56,186 nt of DNA from the NCBI GenBank assembly GCA_965657795.1, contig CBFHQJ010000022.1, positions 1 through 56,186 of the forward strand. The letters are read 5' to 3'. Positions 45,274-54,664 of this stretch are shown here, piece after piece. Below the pieces are notes generated by a model. The model searched no databases. It was not told the DNA's origin and saw only the letters and a program-made list of their open reading frames with translations. Each line of letters starts with the position of its first letter. The stretch's first letter is position 1. Source of the stretch: SW10 sp965657795. Lineage in GTDB: Bacteria > Verrucomicrobiota > Verrucomicrobiia > Verrucomicrobiales > Akkermansiaceae. The translations under genes were made by a program, and so were the position numbers.

Positions 45274-46140
45274 ATGATCACCGCATCTCTCGTTAAAGAA
45301 CTCCGTGAAAAGACCGGAGTTGCCATGATGGAATGCAAGAACGCCCTCAAAGAAACCGAGGGTGATATCGATGCCGCCATCAAAATCCTCCGCGAGCGGA
45401 GCGACTTGAAAGCTGAGAAGAAGGCTTCCCGTGAGGCCAACGAAGGCATCATCGTAGCTGCTCTTGCTGAATCCGGAAAATCCGGCGTTCTCGTCGAAGT
45501 CAACTGCGAGACCGACTTCGTCGCCAAGAACGAAAACTTCCAGGCCTTCGTCGCTGAAGTCGCCGCAACCGTCCTAGACAGCGACGCCGCTGATCTTGAC
45601 GCTGCCAAAGCACTTCCGAAAGGCGATGAGACTCTCGAAGGTTTCATTAAATCGAAAGTCCTCGAAATGGGCGAGAACCTCCAGTTCCGCCGCTTCGAGC
45701 GTCTCTCTCTCGATGGCGAGGGTGCCGTCGCTTCCTACATCCACCTCGGCGGTAAAGTAGGCGTCCTCATCGAAGTCAGTGCTGAGAAGGCTGAAACCGC
45801 CTCTGCTGACTCCTTCAAGGACCTTGTTAAGGATCTCACCCTTCACATTGCCGCGACCTCACCTGCAGGTCTCAAGCGTGAAGACATTCCTGCCGAGCTT
45901 GTTGAGTCCGAGAAGGACATCTTCCGCAAGCAAATGGAAGGAGCTGGTAAGCCTGCTGACATCCTTGAGAAGATCATCGAGGGTAAGCTCGGTAAATTCT
46001 ACTCCGAGCGCTGCCTTCTTGAGCAGGGCTTCGTGAAAGACCCCGACACCACCATTAAGGCTCTCCTCGAGTCCAAGAGCAAAGAACTCGGTGACACTAT
46101 CACCGTAAACAACTTCCTCCGCTTCGGCCTCGGCGAATAA
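45274..46140 (+). CDS. tsf: Elongation factor Ts
   Basis: Nucleotide exchange factor that recycles EF-Tu-GDP to EF-Tu-GTP. The 288-residue protein shows the N-terminal UBA-like region (VKELREKTGVAMMECKNAL), the core VEVNCETDFVAKNENF, whose Asp-Phe pair disrupts the EF-Tu magnesium site, and VGVLIEV in the second core subdomain. It is the second gene of the rpsB-tsf operon. Confidence 0.98.
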   Translation: MITASLVKELREKTGVAMMECKNALKETEGDIDAAIKILRERSDLKAEKKASREANEGIIVAALAESGKSGVLVEVNCETDFVAKNENFQAFVAEVAATVLDSDAADLDAAKALPKGDETLEGFIKSKVLEMGENLQFRRFERLSLDGEGAVASYIHLGGKVGVLIEVSAEKAETASADSFKDLVKDLTLHIAATSPAGLKREDIPAELVESEKDIFRKQMEGAGKPADILEKIIEGKLGKFYSERCLLEQGFVKDPDTTIKALLESKSKELGDTITVNNFLRFGLGE

Positions 46141-46163
46141 AGTTCGCACCAAGATCCCAATCT

Positions 46164-47603
46164 TTAAGACCCGGCACCCGAATGGGCTGCCGGGTTTTTT
46201 TGGGTCCCGGCTCCATCGTCTGAGTGGCTTTCCTTTCCCCTTCCCGAAAAACGATCGAGGCTGCGCTCCAAAATTGGCAGGCCACGCGAGACCTGCTTCA
46301 TCCGAATGAGCAGGTGCCACAGCTTCTCAAACTTCTTCCAACCCGCAGCGTAAGAGAAGTGCCTTAGTTGATCGGGAAACCCGACCTGCGCTTTCGCACC
46401 TTTGAAGATATTACTCCAACTGTAAAAATCGCGATAGGCCGCCCAATATCCATTTTCCAGTTGCTTCGTTGACATTCCGCGCGGTTCGTAAACGGCGTGC
46501 CTCGTGTCATAGAGATCCCAGTCCCGATGTAAGATCCGGCCTTCCCTTTCCATTCGATCAAACACTCCTGTTCCCGGATAGGGCGTCATGACATGAAAAG
46601 TTGAAGTCTCAATCGACGATTTTACCGCCCACTCAACTGTTCTTGAAAAAACATCCGGCCCATCGTCGTCCATTCCAAAGACAAATGAGGCATTGATCAT
46701 TACGCCCGCATCATGAAGCCGCCTAATCCCATCGCCGTATGATCGGTTCACGTTCTGGACTTTGGAGTGATCCTTGAGGTTGGCTTCTGAAAGAGATTCC
46801 AATCCCACAAAAAGAGAACGCAGGCCTGCCTCCTCGGCTTGCTCCAAAAGCCCGGGCTTCAAAACAGATTGGATGGTCGCAGCCGATTGCCAGATTCGAC
46901 CCATTCCCTTCATGCCATCGAAAAGAGCCCGGGCGAATCGTTGATCTCCGAAAAGGTGATCGTCTAGAAAGTAGAGATGTTTGCCCGGAAGCCGGTCAAT
47001 CTCCGCGAGCGCCTCATCGACCCGCTGCGTGTAGAATGAGTTCCCTCCGGAAAAGAAGGCCTCCTTGTAGCAAAAATCGCAGCGGTGCGGACAACCGCGC
47101 GAGACAACCAACGAGTTCGGAACCAGATAGAGGTAACGTTTGATGAGATCACGACGGATCGGAGGCAAACCATGGATCGTTCGTTTTGAAGGTGCCACAT
47201 AGCGAGCGAGCGGTCGTCCGTTTTTAAAGTCCTCTAAAAACTGCAACCAGGTGTCTTCTCCAGGGCCGAGAAAAATGGAATCGGCATGTTGGGCAGCCTC
47301 ATCCGGAAGCGAGGTCACATGCAGGCCTCCGAGACAGACGTGAATCCCCTTCTTTCGATAATGATCCGCATAGCGATAAGCTCGGGAAGCATTTGTGATA
47401 TAGACCTGAATCACGACGAGGTCGGGTTCGTCCTCCAAATTCAGTTGCTCAACATGTTCATCTTGTAGATCGATCTCATAATCGTCACCCATCAGTCCAG
47501 CCAAAGTCGCCAATCCAAGGGGCGGAAAAAGAGAATACTTGATTGGCCGAAACAAAGGACTCTTAGCCTCGGTCAAGGCAGGAAGGATCATTTTAACTTT
47601 CAC
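46164..47603 (-). CDS. B12-binding-domain radical SAM protein
   Basis: About 479 residues from GTG 47603 (MKVKMILPALTEAKSPLF); ATG 47591 is the alternative. An N-terminal cobalamin-binding-like Rossmann domain (ILPALTEA, VVIQVYITNASRAY, HVCLGGLHVT) precedes the radical SAM domain with the cluster motif SRGCPHRCDFCYKEAFF, and a DUF4070-like C terminus. Relatives of this layout include hopanoid-modifying and other methyltransferase-like enzymes; the reaction here is unknown. The last codons overlap the terminator of the convergent rpsB-tsf operon. Confidence 0.85.
   Translation of the reverse strand: MKVKMILPALTEAKSPLFRPIKYSLFPPLGLATLAGLMGDDYEIDLQDEHVEQLNLEDEPDLVVIQVYITNASRAYRYADHYRKKGIHVCLGGLHVTSLPDEAAQHADSIFLGPGEDTWLQFLEDFKNGRPLARYVAPSKRTIHGLPPIRRDLIKRYLYLVPNSLVVSRGCPHRCDFCYKEAFFSGGNSFYTQRVDEALAEIDRLPGKHLYFLDDHLFGDQRFARALFDGMKGMGRIWQSAATIQSVLKPGLLEQAEEAGLRSLFVGLESLSEANLKDHSKVQNVNRSYGDGIRRLHDAGVMINASFVFGMDDDGPDVFSRTVEWAVKSSIETSTFHVMTPYPGTGVFDRMEREGRILHRDWDLYDTRHAVYEPRGMSTKQLENGYWAAYRDFYSWSNIFKGAKAQVGFPDQLRHFSYAAGWKKFEKLWHLLIRMKQVSRGLPILERSLDRFSGRGKESHSDDGAGTQKNPAAHSGAGS
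46169..46201 (+). terminator. Intrinsic terminator of rpsB-tsf
   Basis: Stem ACCCGGCA/TGCCGGGT (46169-46176 with 46188-46195), extended by CCC/GGG in the loop and followed by seven T. It lies within the 3' coding end of the opposing radical SAM gene. Confidence 0.9.
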
Positions 47604-47665
47604 GATGTCACCATGAACAAAACTGGTGAAGACTCCGTGAAGCGAATTCGAAGAATCCACGCAGT

Positions 47666-47695
47666 AAAAAGCCGGAAGGAAAAATCCCTTCCGGC
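47666..47695 (-). terminator. Intrinsic terminator of the 220-residue DUF1080 gene
   Basis: On the minus strand GCCGGAAGG and CCTTCCGGC form a 9-bp stem (47695-47671) followed by TTTTT (47670-47666). It lies 38 bp past the DUF1080 stop and before the radical SAM gene, so these two leftward genes are separately transcribed. Confidence 0.9.
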
Positions 47696-47733
47696 CTCAA
47701 TATGAAATAAGATTTGAATCGCTCGCGAAGGAT

Positions 47734-48396
47734 CTAGAGCTCGCGAATTTTCAAATTCTTCCAAGCCACATCAAAGGGCCCGCGTTTGCCGACACCGTGG
47801 ACTTGCAGGCCGATGAAGCCCTTCGGATAGATCTCGTACTTATCCTTGTCGACCAGATCCGAAATTTGTTCGTCATTGATCCAGACTTGAATCCGGGGGC
47901 CCTTGGCAAGGATTCGATATTTGTTCCATTCGCCGTCCTTGAAGTGCTTGTGAGGAACCAAGAGCTTCTTGGGGGTCATCCAGCCGCCACAAGCTTCCCC
48001 GTAGATGTAGCCGGATTCAGCCCCCTTCGCACCACTGGCCTCGATTTCGACCTGAGGACCATTCACTCGTCCTTCGGGAGTATTGCCTTTGGTTTGCGAC
48101 CGAATCATCACTCCTGAATTCAGGCTGTTGTGCACCTTGACCTCGAAGGTCAGCTCAAAGTCACCATAGAGTTTGTCGGTGCAGAGAAAGGAATTGGGAC
48201 TTCCCTTGGCTGTTGTTCCGACGATGGTCCCGTCCTTGGCCTTAAAAGTGGCCGTGCCATTTTTCTGGGAAAACCCGGTGAGGTCTTTACCGTTGAACAG
48301 GTCGGTCCATCCCTTTGCTTCCTTGTGGTGGTCGGCAGCGGCCGGAAGGGCGATGGAAAATGCAAGCACGACGGCTTTGATACTGTGTTTCTTCAT
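47734..48396 (-). CDS. Secreted DUF1080 (3-keto-disaccharide hydrolase domain) protein
   Basis: A 220-residue exported single-domain protein (signal about 1-21, LAFSIALPAAADHH). It carries the concanavalin-like fold named DUF1080 / 3-keto-disaccharide hydrolase: GWTDLFNGKDLTGF, YGDFELTFEVKV, NSGVMIRSQ, VNGPQVEIEAS, GEWNKYRILAKG and GFIGLQVHG. Such proteins are abundant in Verrucomicrobia and Planctomycetes and bind or cleave modified sugars. It is monocistronic with its own terminator. Confidence 0.9.
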   Translation of the reverse strand: MKKHSIKAVVLAFSIALPAAADHHKEAKGWTDLFNGKDLTGFSQKNGTATFKAKDGTIVGTTAKGSPNSFLCTDKLYGDFELTFEVKVHNSLNSGVMIRSQTKGNTPEGRVNGPQVEIEASGAKGAESGYIYGEACGGWMTPKKLLVPHKHFKDGEWNKYRILAKGPRIQVWINDEQISDLVDKDKYEIYPKGFIGLQVHGVGKRGPFDVAWKNLKIREL

Positions 48397-48468
48397 AAAT
48401 GCGCTGGTTAGATTACGCTCGAGCTAACGGGAAGCTATCCAATAATCGATTTTGGCTCAAACGGGGCT

Positions 48469-49062
48469 TCACCAAAACAGTAGATGAATCGCCAATCCAG
48501 TCAGGGCGACTGCAAAGAGCAGATCAATTGTCCGGCCAAATCGTTGATAGCCCGCCCTCACCTTCGGGATCTGCAAAAGCCAAACCCACAAACACCAAAA
48601 GAAAAGTGCTTCTCCGACAACGATGAGCCAGAGGGCAAAAGGCCACCAATCGGGACGAGGCCCCGTCAAAAAGGTCGCCACCACGCTTGCGAAAAACACC
48701 AATGCCTTCGGATTGAGCAGATTGCAGAAGAGCCCCCGCAAGTAGGGGCTTCGTTTGGGGATAACCACCTCTCCCTGCCCCGTCGGCTTTTTTAACAAAC
48801 CGAAGGCCAACCACAGGAGATAAAGGGCTGCCAGCCATTTCAGACCGGTTGCCATGGCGCCGCCTTGAGCCAGAACCACCGCGATTCCACCAATCGCTAG
48901 AGTCGCATGAACCGTCAGTCCCGTGCTAATGCCAAGCACCATCATCCACCCTGCTCGCAATCCCTCCGCCAGGGAGGTACGGGTGAGCAAGAGCATATCG
49001 GGCCCCGGGCTGAATTGCCCGATCACCATAATTACAGCAAAAGCCCAAAGCTCGCCGGTCAT
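48469..49062 (-). CDS. LysE/RhtB-family amino-acid exporter
   Basis: An inner-membrane exporter of 197 residues with about six helices. The family signature is at the N terminus (GQFSPGPDMLLLTRTSLAEGLRAG) and continues with CNLLNPKALVFFASV. Family members export lysine, homoserine, threonine or similar molecules; the substrate cannot be assigned. The start overlaps the HAD gene stop by 4 bp (ATGA), so the two are translationally coupled. Confidence 0.9.
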   Translation of the reverse strand: MTGELWAFAVIMVIGQFSPGPDMLLLTRTSLAEGLRAGWMMVLGISTGLTVHATLAIGGIAVVLAQGGAMATGLKWLAALYLLWLAFGLLKKPTGQGEVVIPKRSPYLRGLFCNLLNPKALVFFASVVATFLTGPRPDWWPFALWLIVVGEALFFWCLWVWLLQIPKVRAGYQRFGRTIDLLFAVALTGLAIHLLFW

Positions 49063-49856
49063 TGGTCGAAATAGTGCCTCATCACCTCAATCACTCCAAC
49101 ACTCCCCGGGTTGTTCGCCACTTTCCCACCCCTTTTTTGAACGTAGTCCCTGACTTCAGGAATAGCGTTGGACGGACATCCGCAGGCCTCACAGATTTCG
49201 GGCTGCAACATGCTCAGATCGTTATGATTGTCTCCGACGGCAAGAATTTTATCCGCCTCCAGCCCCCAGCGATCTGCCGCTTCTTGTAGACAACTCCCCT
49301 TTCGATAAGCCCGATGACTGAAACGGAGATAAACGGTATTTCGCTCATAAGTGAGATCGCTGTGAGCGGACAAGCCCTCGATCACCTCGAGAATTTCATC
49401 CATCTCCCCGACCGATGAGGCCACGATTCCGGCGGCATCACCCTCGACCGAAACCCAGCGGGCTTCGGTCTTTCTCTCCACATGATTTTTGATCTTGGCG
49501 AGCATCCGCTTACACTTCCGGAAAAGTCGGTTGTGATCTTTTTCACACCTCCTGTTCCAATCCGCATCCGGAACCCAGCGACCAAACTGGCCCGGAAAAT
49601 AGATCTCCCGTTCGCGGACGATCACAAAATCAGGAAGGAACGGGAAACCGGCCTCATTGAGCCCTTCGATCAATTTGTAGAGAGAGCGCCCTGTAGCAAT
49701 TCCCCATGCCGCACCGTATGTTGAGCGAACCCATTTTAAGCAGTCAAAAAAACGTTCGTCAATCTTCGGGGGGCCATCCTTGAGCACAAGGGTCTCATCG
49801 AAATCAAATCCGAGAACGGCCTTCCAGACTGGGGGTTCGGGCAGAATTCTCAGCAC
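49059..49856 (-). CDS. HAD-superfamily hydrolase, Cof-type
   Basis: A 265-residue phosphatase-like protein. The nucleophile motif I is GFDFDETLV, motif II lies around GIATGRS, and motif IV is AVGDNHNDLSML, giving metal-binding Asp residues. A C2-type cap is inserted in the middle (about 85-200). Cytoplasmic, no signal peptide. Cof-type members dephosphorylate sugar phosphates and cofactors; the substrate is not predictable. It precedes and overlaps the LysE exporter gene. Confidence 0.85.
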   Translation of the reverse strand: MLRILPEPPVWKAVLGFDFDETLVLKDGPPKIDERFFDCLKWVRSTYGAAWGIATGRSLYKLIEGLNEAGFPFLPDFVIVREREIYFPGQFGRWVPDADWNRRCEKDHNRLFRKCKRMLAKIKNHVERKTEARWVSVEGDAAGIVASSVGEMDEILEVIEGLSAHSDLTYERNTVYLRFSHRAYRKGSCLQEAADRWGLEADKILAVGDNHNDLSMLQPEICEACGCPSNAIPEVRDYVQKRGGKVANNPGSVGVIEVMRHYFDQ

Positions 49857-49897
49857 GGCCTCAATGAACTAGACTTAGGGTGACACGACAAGCCCCA

Positions 49898-51079
49898 CTA
49901 TTCCTCAACTGGAATTGCACGGGGAATTTCTTCGTCGTCCGGCACCGGGATGGCCCGCGGAATCACTTCTTCTTCATCATCCTCTACCGGAACACCACGT
50001 GGAATTTCCTCAGGGGCTTCACCAGGTTTGACCAAAACCCGAACCACCGTTTTCTCGGGCGGAGTCTTACGCATTTTGATATCCACCCGACGGTTCGCAG
50101 CCTGCGCAGCCCGGTCCCCTTCCCTCACGATTGGCTCGGCCTTTCCGAAGGCGCGAACCACAATAAATTTTTGATCAAGTCGAAGTGACCGGACCAACCA
50201 ATCCTTCACGGCTTGTCCGCGCTTCTGGGAAAGTCGAAGATTAAAGTCCTCCCCCCCGATCGTATCAGTATGACCTTCCACCCAGCAAAACATGCCCGGA
50301 TTTCGGTCGATCAACTGGGCCACGGTAAGCAGCGTAATGCGGGCATCGTCACGCAAGGTCGCGCTGTTAAATTCAAACAGAAGGTCGCTGCCGATTGTTG
50401 CTTTGTTCCGCTGCAATTCGCCGGGCGACATATTGGCGTAGGCGGACAGACCGGTGTATCCTTTGATCTCACCAGCAGCATCACTCCCACCTCCGCCCTT
50501 CATTTTGCCCAAATCCTGAACCACCTTGTCCGGATCCAGAACATCGGCAAGGGGTGTGCCTTCATCAACGACAATCTGCCCCTTCTTGGCCTCTGGGAAA
50601 TCGATAAGAATTTTGCCCGGATCCGGAATATCCGGATTGACGTTTGCTCCAACCGTCGGCTTCAGTAAATCACCATCGTTTGCGCCAGCCAAGGTCGGCT
50701 TTTCAATCCTCATCTCGGGAAGCGACATTTCCTCCAGGTTGGTATCGATATCAATCTCAATGTCTTGAAGCTCCGCAATGGCTGCTTCGGGGTCATCGAC
50801 CAATTCGCTGTCATCAACCGGCCTCTCGAGTTCTTCTTCGGGGGGAACTTCGGCAATCTCCTCGACTTCGGTCTCCACCATGGTCAACCGGAGCGGCTTT
50901 GAAACCCACTCGGTCGGCTCGGAGATCTCGGACCGGTAAAAAGTATTTCCGGCCATCACCAGAGCGGCCACGTGGATGGTAAGCGCTAAAATCACAGCCA
51001 CGAGAACGTACCACCCCAAACCCTCCCGCCGTGGCGGAGTATAGGTGCTGGCCGTTTCCCAAGAATATTCGTGCTCCAT
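49898..51079 (-). CDS. Inner-membrane-anchored OmpA/MotB-family protein with a repeat tail
   Basis: A 393-residue protein with a cytoplasmic N terminus, one membrane helix (about 22-44, WYVLVAVILALTIHVAALVM), an acidic Pro/Glu-rich stalk, and a peptidoglycan-binding OmpA domain (about 225-340) with DLLFEFNSATLRDDA, EGHTDTIGG and NLRLSQKRGQAV, holding the Asp and Arg that bind diaminopimelate. After the domain come three copies of an acidic motif, EEIPRGVPVEDDEE, EVIPRAIPVPDDEE and EIPRAIPVEE. The N-terminal anchor resembles TonB/ExbD-partner layouts rather than lipoproteins such as Pal. It is divergent from hom. Confidence 0.85.
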   Translation of the reverse strand: MEHEYSWETASTYTPPRREGLGWYVLVAVILALTIHVAALVMAGNTFYRSEISEPTEWVSKPLRLTMVETEVEEIAEVPPEEELERPVDDSELVDDPEAAIAELQDIEIDIDTNLEEMSLPEMRIEKPTLAGANDGDLLKPTVGANVNPDIPDPGKILIDFPEAKKGQIVVDEGTPLADVLDPDKVVQDLGKMKGGGGSDAAGEIKGYTGLSAYANMSPGELQRNKATIGSDLLFEFNSATLRDDARITLLTVAQLIDRNPGMFCWVEGHTDTIGGEDFNLRLSQKRGQAVKDWLVRSLRLDQKFIVVRAFGKAEPIVREGDRAAQAANRRVDIKMRKTPPEKTVVRVLVKPGEAPEEIPRGVPVEDDEEEVIPRAIPVPDDEEIPRAIPVEE

Positions 51080-51174
51080 CTGCTGCTAGTATAACGGCAC
51101 CAACAGGGGTTGCAATTCAACGTTCGTTGACATTTTTTCTGTTTTCACAACCCTAATCGCCATAGGAAGCCCGC

Positions 51175-52479
51175 GTGAGCTGCACAGTTTCAGGAATAGG
51201 TTTGGCCGGTTTTGGCACCGTTGGATCGGGAGTTTGGAACATTCTTGAGGAACACAGGGGGCTTATTGAATCCCGCTCACACGGAGCCGCCGCCATGGAG
51301 ATCCGCAAGATCGCGGTCCGAGACCTCTCAAAAAAACGGGATGGAAATGCTCCGGCAGAGCTATTCACCACCAATCTCATGGACGTTGTCGATGACCCCT
51401 CGGTCGATATCGTTGTTGAGTTGATCGGGGGAACGGACTCCGCCTTTGATCTCGTCGCTGCCGCCCTGAAGGCTGGAAAGCCAGTGGTTACAGGCAACAA
51501 AGCTCTTCTTGCGGAACGCGGGGCCGAACTCTTCACGCTTTCCAAAGAACACAGTGCGCCGATTTATTTCGAAGCAGCGGTCGCCGGGGGGATTCCAATC
51601 ATCAAGGCCGTCCAGGAATCGCTGGTGGGAAACAGGATCGAATCGATTGCCGGGATCATCAACGGAACCTCAAATTACATTCTCCAGCGAATGACCGAAG
51701 CAGGTTTGGGATATCCCGAAGCGCTACAGGAGGCCAAAGAACTTGGCTATGCGGAAGCTGACGAAACACTCGACGTCAACGGCTGGGACGCCGCTCACAA
51801 AGCCATCCTTCTGGGATCGCTGGCGCACGGATTTCTAATCGATTATCAGGATGTCTACGTTCGAGGGATCGAGAAGGTGACCCCTCTCGACATCAAATTC
51901 GCCTCGGATCTTGGCTATGTCGTCAAACTCCTCTCACTGGTCATCGCCAGAGACAACGGAGCCATCGAAATTCGAACCCAGCCCTCCTTCCTCTCAAAAA
52001 CCCACATCTTGGCCTCGGTCCACGGCGTTTTTAATGCCGTCGCGGTCAAAGGAGACCATTTGGGCGAATCTTTGTTCTATGGCCGCGGAGCCGGACAAGG
52101 CCCCACCGCCTCTTCCGTGGTCTCAGACCTGGTCGAGGCTGCTCGGAACTCAAGAAGTGATCGTGGATTCGTTCCTTATCAGGATTCGGGCAAACTTGTC
52201 GCTATAGACGACACTGCCACCTCCTACTACGTCCGTTTCTCGGTCACCGACCGACCGGGCGTCATTGCAGACATCGCCACCGTCCTCGCGAAACACGAAA
52301 TTGGCATCTCTGGCACCCACTCGCCTGTCGATGCCGACAATCCGGATGCCGACTTCGTCGAGATGGTTTTCCTCCTCCACACCTGCCCCTTCGGAAAGCT
52401 AAAAACAGCGCTCGCCGAAGTCGAGAACCTCGACTGCCTCACTGACCGGCCGGTAGTGTTTAGAATCGAAAATCTGTAA
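51175..52479 (+). CDS. hom: Homoserine dehydrogenase
   Basis: Reduces aspartate semialdehyde to homoserine, the branch toward threonine and methionine. At 434 residues it has an NAD(P) loop (GLAGFGTVGSGVW), KPVVTGNKALLAERG, the catalytic region AAVAGGIPIIKAVQESL, GIINGTSNYIL, LGYAEADETLDVNG with its catalytic residues, and a C-terminal ACT domain (RFSVTDRPGVIADIATVL) for feedback control. The start is GTG 51175. lysC, the first enzyme of the same pathway, lies 0.9 kb downstream on the same strand. Confidence 0.96.
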   Translation: MSCTVSGIGLAGFGTVGSGVWNILEEHRGLIESRSHGAAAMEIRKIAVRDLSKKRDGNAPAELFTTNLMDVVDDPSVDIVVELIGGTDSAFDLVAAALKAGKPVVTGNKALLAERGAELFTLSKEHSAPIYFEAAVAGGIPIIKAVQESLVGNRIESIAGIINGTSNYILQRMTEAGLGYPEALQEAKELGYAEADETLDVNGWDAAHKAILLGSLAHGFLIDYQDVYVRGIEKVTPLDIKFASDLGYVVKLLSLVIARDNGAIEIRTQPSFLSKTHILASVHGVFNAVAVKGDHLGESLFYGRGAGQGPTASSVVSDLVEAARNSRSDRGFVPYQDSGKLVAIDDTATSYYVRFSVTDRPGVIADIATVLAKHEIGISGTHSPVDADNPDADFVEMVFLLHTCPFGKLKTALAEVENLDCLTDRPVVFRIENL

Positions 52480-52603
52480 GCCAGAATCTGGTCGCAAGTG
52501 ACGTTCTTGTTTCCGAAAATCCTTGGCACGAGCCCTGCTCCCATCGAACTTCACCCTGTCTATGAACCATTGGCCCCAAGGCCGCACGAAATATTACGCA
52601 ACC

Positions 52604-53254
52604 ATGAAAGCCACGAAAACTATTATTCTTACAACAATCCTCTCTACCGCCGTCTCACAGGGCGGTTTGATCATTACAGGAGCATTTGATGGCCCGCTGT
52701 CCGGAGGAACCCCAAAGGGAGTCGAACTCTACGTCACAGCTGACATTCCCGACTTAAGTATCTACGGCATCGGTTCTGCAAATAACGGCGGCGGTAGTGA
52801 TGGAGAAGAATTTACCTTCCCAGCGGATGCCGCAACTGTTGGAGACTTTATCTACGTCGCCTCAGAGTCTCCCCAGTTTGTCAGCTTCTTCGGTTTTGCC
52901 CCTGACGCGACCACGGGCGCAATGTCAATCAATGGAGACGATGCCATTGAGCTTTTCGAGAATGGATCAGTCATTGATGTCTTCGGAGACATCAACGTTG
53001 ATGGCACGGGTGAAGCTTGGGACCACCTTGACGGCTGGGCTTATCGCGTCGATGAGACGGGACCTGATGGCTCGACCTTCGCTCTCGGAAATTGGAGTTT
53101 CTCAGGCACCAATGTCTTTGACGGAGCATCCAGCAATGCCACTTCGTCTACCCCGATGCCCATAGGCACCTATACCGCTGCTCCCATCCCCGAGCCCTCG
53201 ACTGCAGTCCTGAGCGGATTAGCCCTTCTTGGTCTTCTTCGTCGCAGACGTTAG
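52604..53254 (+). CDS. PEP-CTERM exported protein
   Basis: A 216-residue exported protein. ATG 52604 gives a signal peptide (MKATKTIILTTILSTAVSQG); the open frame extends 27 codons upstream without a signal-like start. The centre, with DGPLSGGTPKGVELYVTADI and DDAIELFENGSVIDVFGDI, resembles a lamin-tail-like beta domain. The C terminus is a classical exosortase signal: PIPEPSTAVLSG, a hydrophobic helix and RRRR. The tag directs cleavage by an exosortase, usually with exopolysaccharide export; no exosortase gene is in the window. It interrupts the hom-lysC pair but has its own terminator. Confidence 0.9.
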   Translation: MKATKTIILTTILSTAVSQGGLIITGAFDGPLSGGTPKGVELYVTADIPDLSIYGIGSANNGGGSDGEEFTFPADAATVGDFIYVASESPQFVSFFGFAPDATTGAMSINGDDAIELFENGSVIDVFGDINVDGTGEAWDHLDGWAYRVDETGPDGSTFALGNWSFSGTNVFDGASSNATSSTPMPIGTYTAAPIPEPSTAVLSGLALLGLLRRRR

Positions 53255-53271
53255 AGCCAATAGTTTTCTCC

Positions 53272-53311
53272 AAAATCCTCCGCCATCCTCGTGATGCAGA
53301 GGATTTTTTTT
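53272..53311 (+). terminator. Intrinsic terminator of the PEP-CTERM gene
   Basis: AAAATCCTC (53272-53280) pairs with GAGGATTTT (53299-53307), followed by more T to 53311. It separates the PEP-CTERM gene from lysC. Confidence 0.8.
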
Positions 53312-53364
53312 GCCCCTGCTCTTGCTTGCCTAAGTGCGCTCAAAGCCTTAAGTCAACTCCCTCC

Positions 53365-54582
53365 ATGGCACTCATTGTCCAAAAATACGGCGGAACTTCG
53401 GTTGGCTCCATTGATCGCATCAAGAATGTGGCCAATCGAATCAAAATCGAGCGCGATAAAGGACACAAGGTCGTCGCTGTTATCTCAGCAATGGGCGGGG
53501 TCACCGACAAACTCATCGCTCTGGCCAAGGAACTTTCGGGTGCCCCGGTGGAGCGCGAACTTGATGTCCTCCTTTCATCCGGAGAACAGCAATCAATTGC
53601 CCTGCTCACCATCGCTCTCAACGAGATGGGAATCGATGCTGTTTCCGCAACCGGACGCCAAGCAGGCATTGTGACCAGCGGCTCTCACACCCGAGGCCGG
53701 ATCGAGCGAATTGAACCGACCTTGGTCAATCGCTACCTTGAACAAGATCGCACCATTGTCGTCGCCGGCTTCCAGGGAATCACCGAGGACGGCATGATTC
53801 ACACTCTGGGGCGCGGCGGATCGGACCTTTCCGCAATTGCGGTGGCCTCTTCCATCAAGGCCGACCTATGCCAGATCCTCACCGATGTAGATGGAGTTTA
53901 CACAGCAGACCCCAGAGTCGTTGAAAAAGCCCGAAAGCTGCCGGAGATTTCATACGATGAACTTCTGGAACTTGCCTCGGTTGGCACCAAGGTCATGCAA
54001 TCCCGCTCAGTCGAATTCGCCAAAAAGTATGGCGTGAGATTCGAGGTCAAATCATCTCTCAACAATAACCCGGGGACCATCGTCACCGAAGAACACGAAG
54101 CCATGGAATCAGTAGTCATTCGCGGAGTCTCGATCGAGCGCTCCCAAGCACGAGTCACCATCACCGCCATTCCCGACACCCCGGGAATGTCCGGCCGAAT
54201 TCTTGGCGCCCTTGCCGAGGCCGAGGTGAATATCGACATGATCGTCTCAAATATCGCCAGCGACAAGTTAGCACGGCATTCCTTCACCATGCACACCAAC
54301 GACCTCGGCCGGGCCCAAAGCGCGCTCAAGCCAGTCCTCGCCGAGCTATCCGGTGACGCGGCCATCGAAACTGAAGCAGGAATCGCCAAGCTTTCCTGTG
54401 TCGGAATCGGCATGCGCAGCCATTCCGGCGTCGCCGCCCAAATGTTCGAAGCTCTCGGAAAAGCCGGAATCAATATCGGAATGATTTCAACGTCTGAAAT
54501 TAAGATCTCGGTTACCGTTGAGGAGGACCAAATCGAAGAAGCAGCAAGAGTCGTCCACACGGCCTTTGGCTTGGATGCCTGA
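53365..54582 (+). CDS. lysC: Aspartate kinase
   Basis: Phosphorylates aspartate, the first step toward lysine, threonine and methionine. ATG 53365 (MALIVQKYGGTSVGSIDRI) gives 405 residues; an open frame reaches 13 codons further. The kinase core shows KYGGTSVGS, GGRGGSDLSAIAVA-type sequence (LGRGGSDLSAIAVA) and DVDGVYTADPRVV, followed by two ACT domains (about 265-400), including TPGMSGRILGALAEAEVNIDMIV. The layout matches single-function, lysine/threonine-regulated aspartokinases. Confidence 0.96.
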   Translation: MALIVQKYGGTSVGSIDRIKNVANRIKIERDKGHKVVAVISAMGGVTDKLIALAKELSGAPVERELDVLLSSGEQQSIALLTIALNEMGIDAVSATGRQAGIVTSGSHTRGRIERIEPTLVNRYLEQDRTIVVAGFQGITEDGMIHTLGRGGSDLSAIAVASSIKADLCQILTDVDGVYTADPRVVEKARKLPEISYDELLELASVGTKVMQSRSVEFAKKYGVRFEVKSSLNNNPGTIVTEEHEAMESVVIRGVSIERSQARVTITAIPDTPGMSGRILGALAEAEVNIDMIVSNIASDKLARHSFTMHTNDLGRAQSALKPVLAELSGDAAIETEAGIAKLSCVGIGMRSHSGVAAQMFEALGKAGINIGMISTSEIKISVTVEEDQIEEAARVVHTAFGLDA

Positions 54583-54664
54583 TCGAACTCTTGGCTAAAA
54601 ACCAATTTCACACCTGCTCCCGATACCACCAACTTAGTGCCCGATACTCGTCATTCTGAAACTA

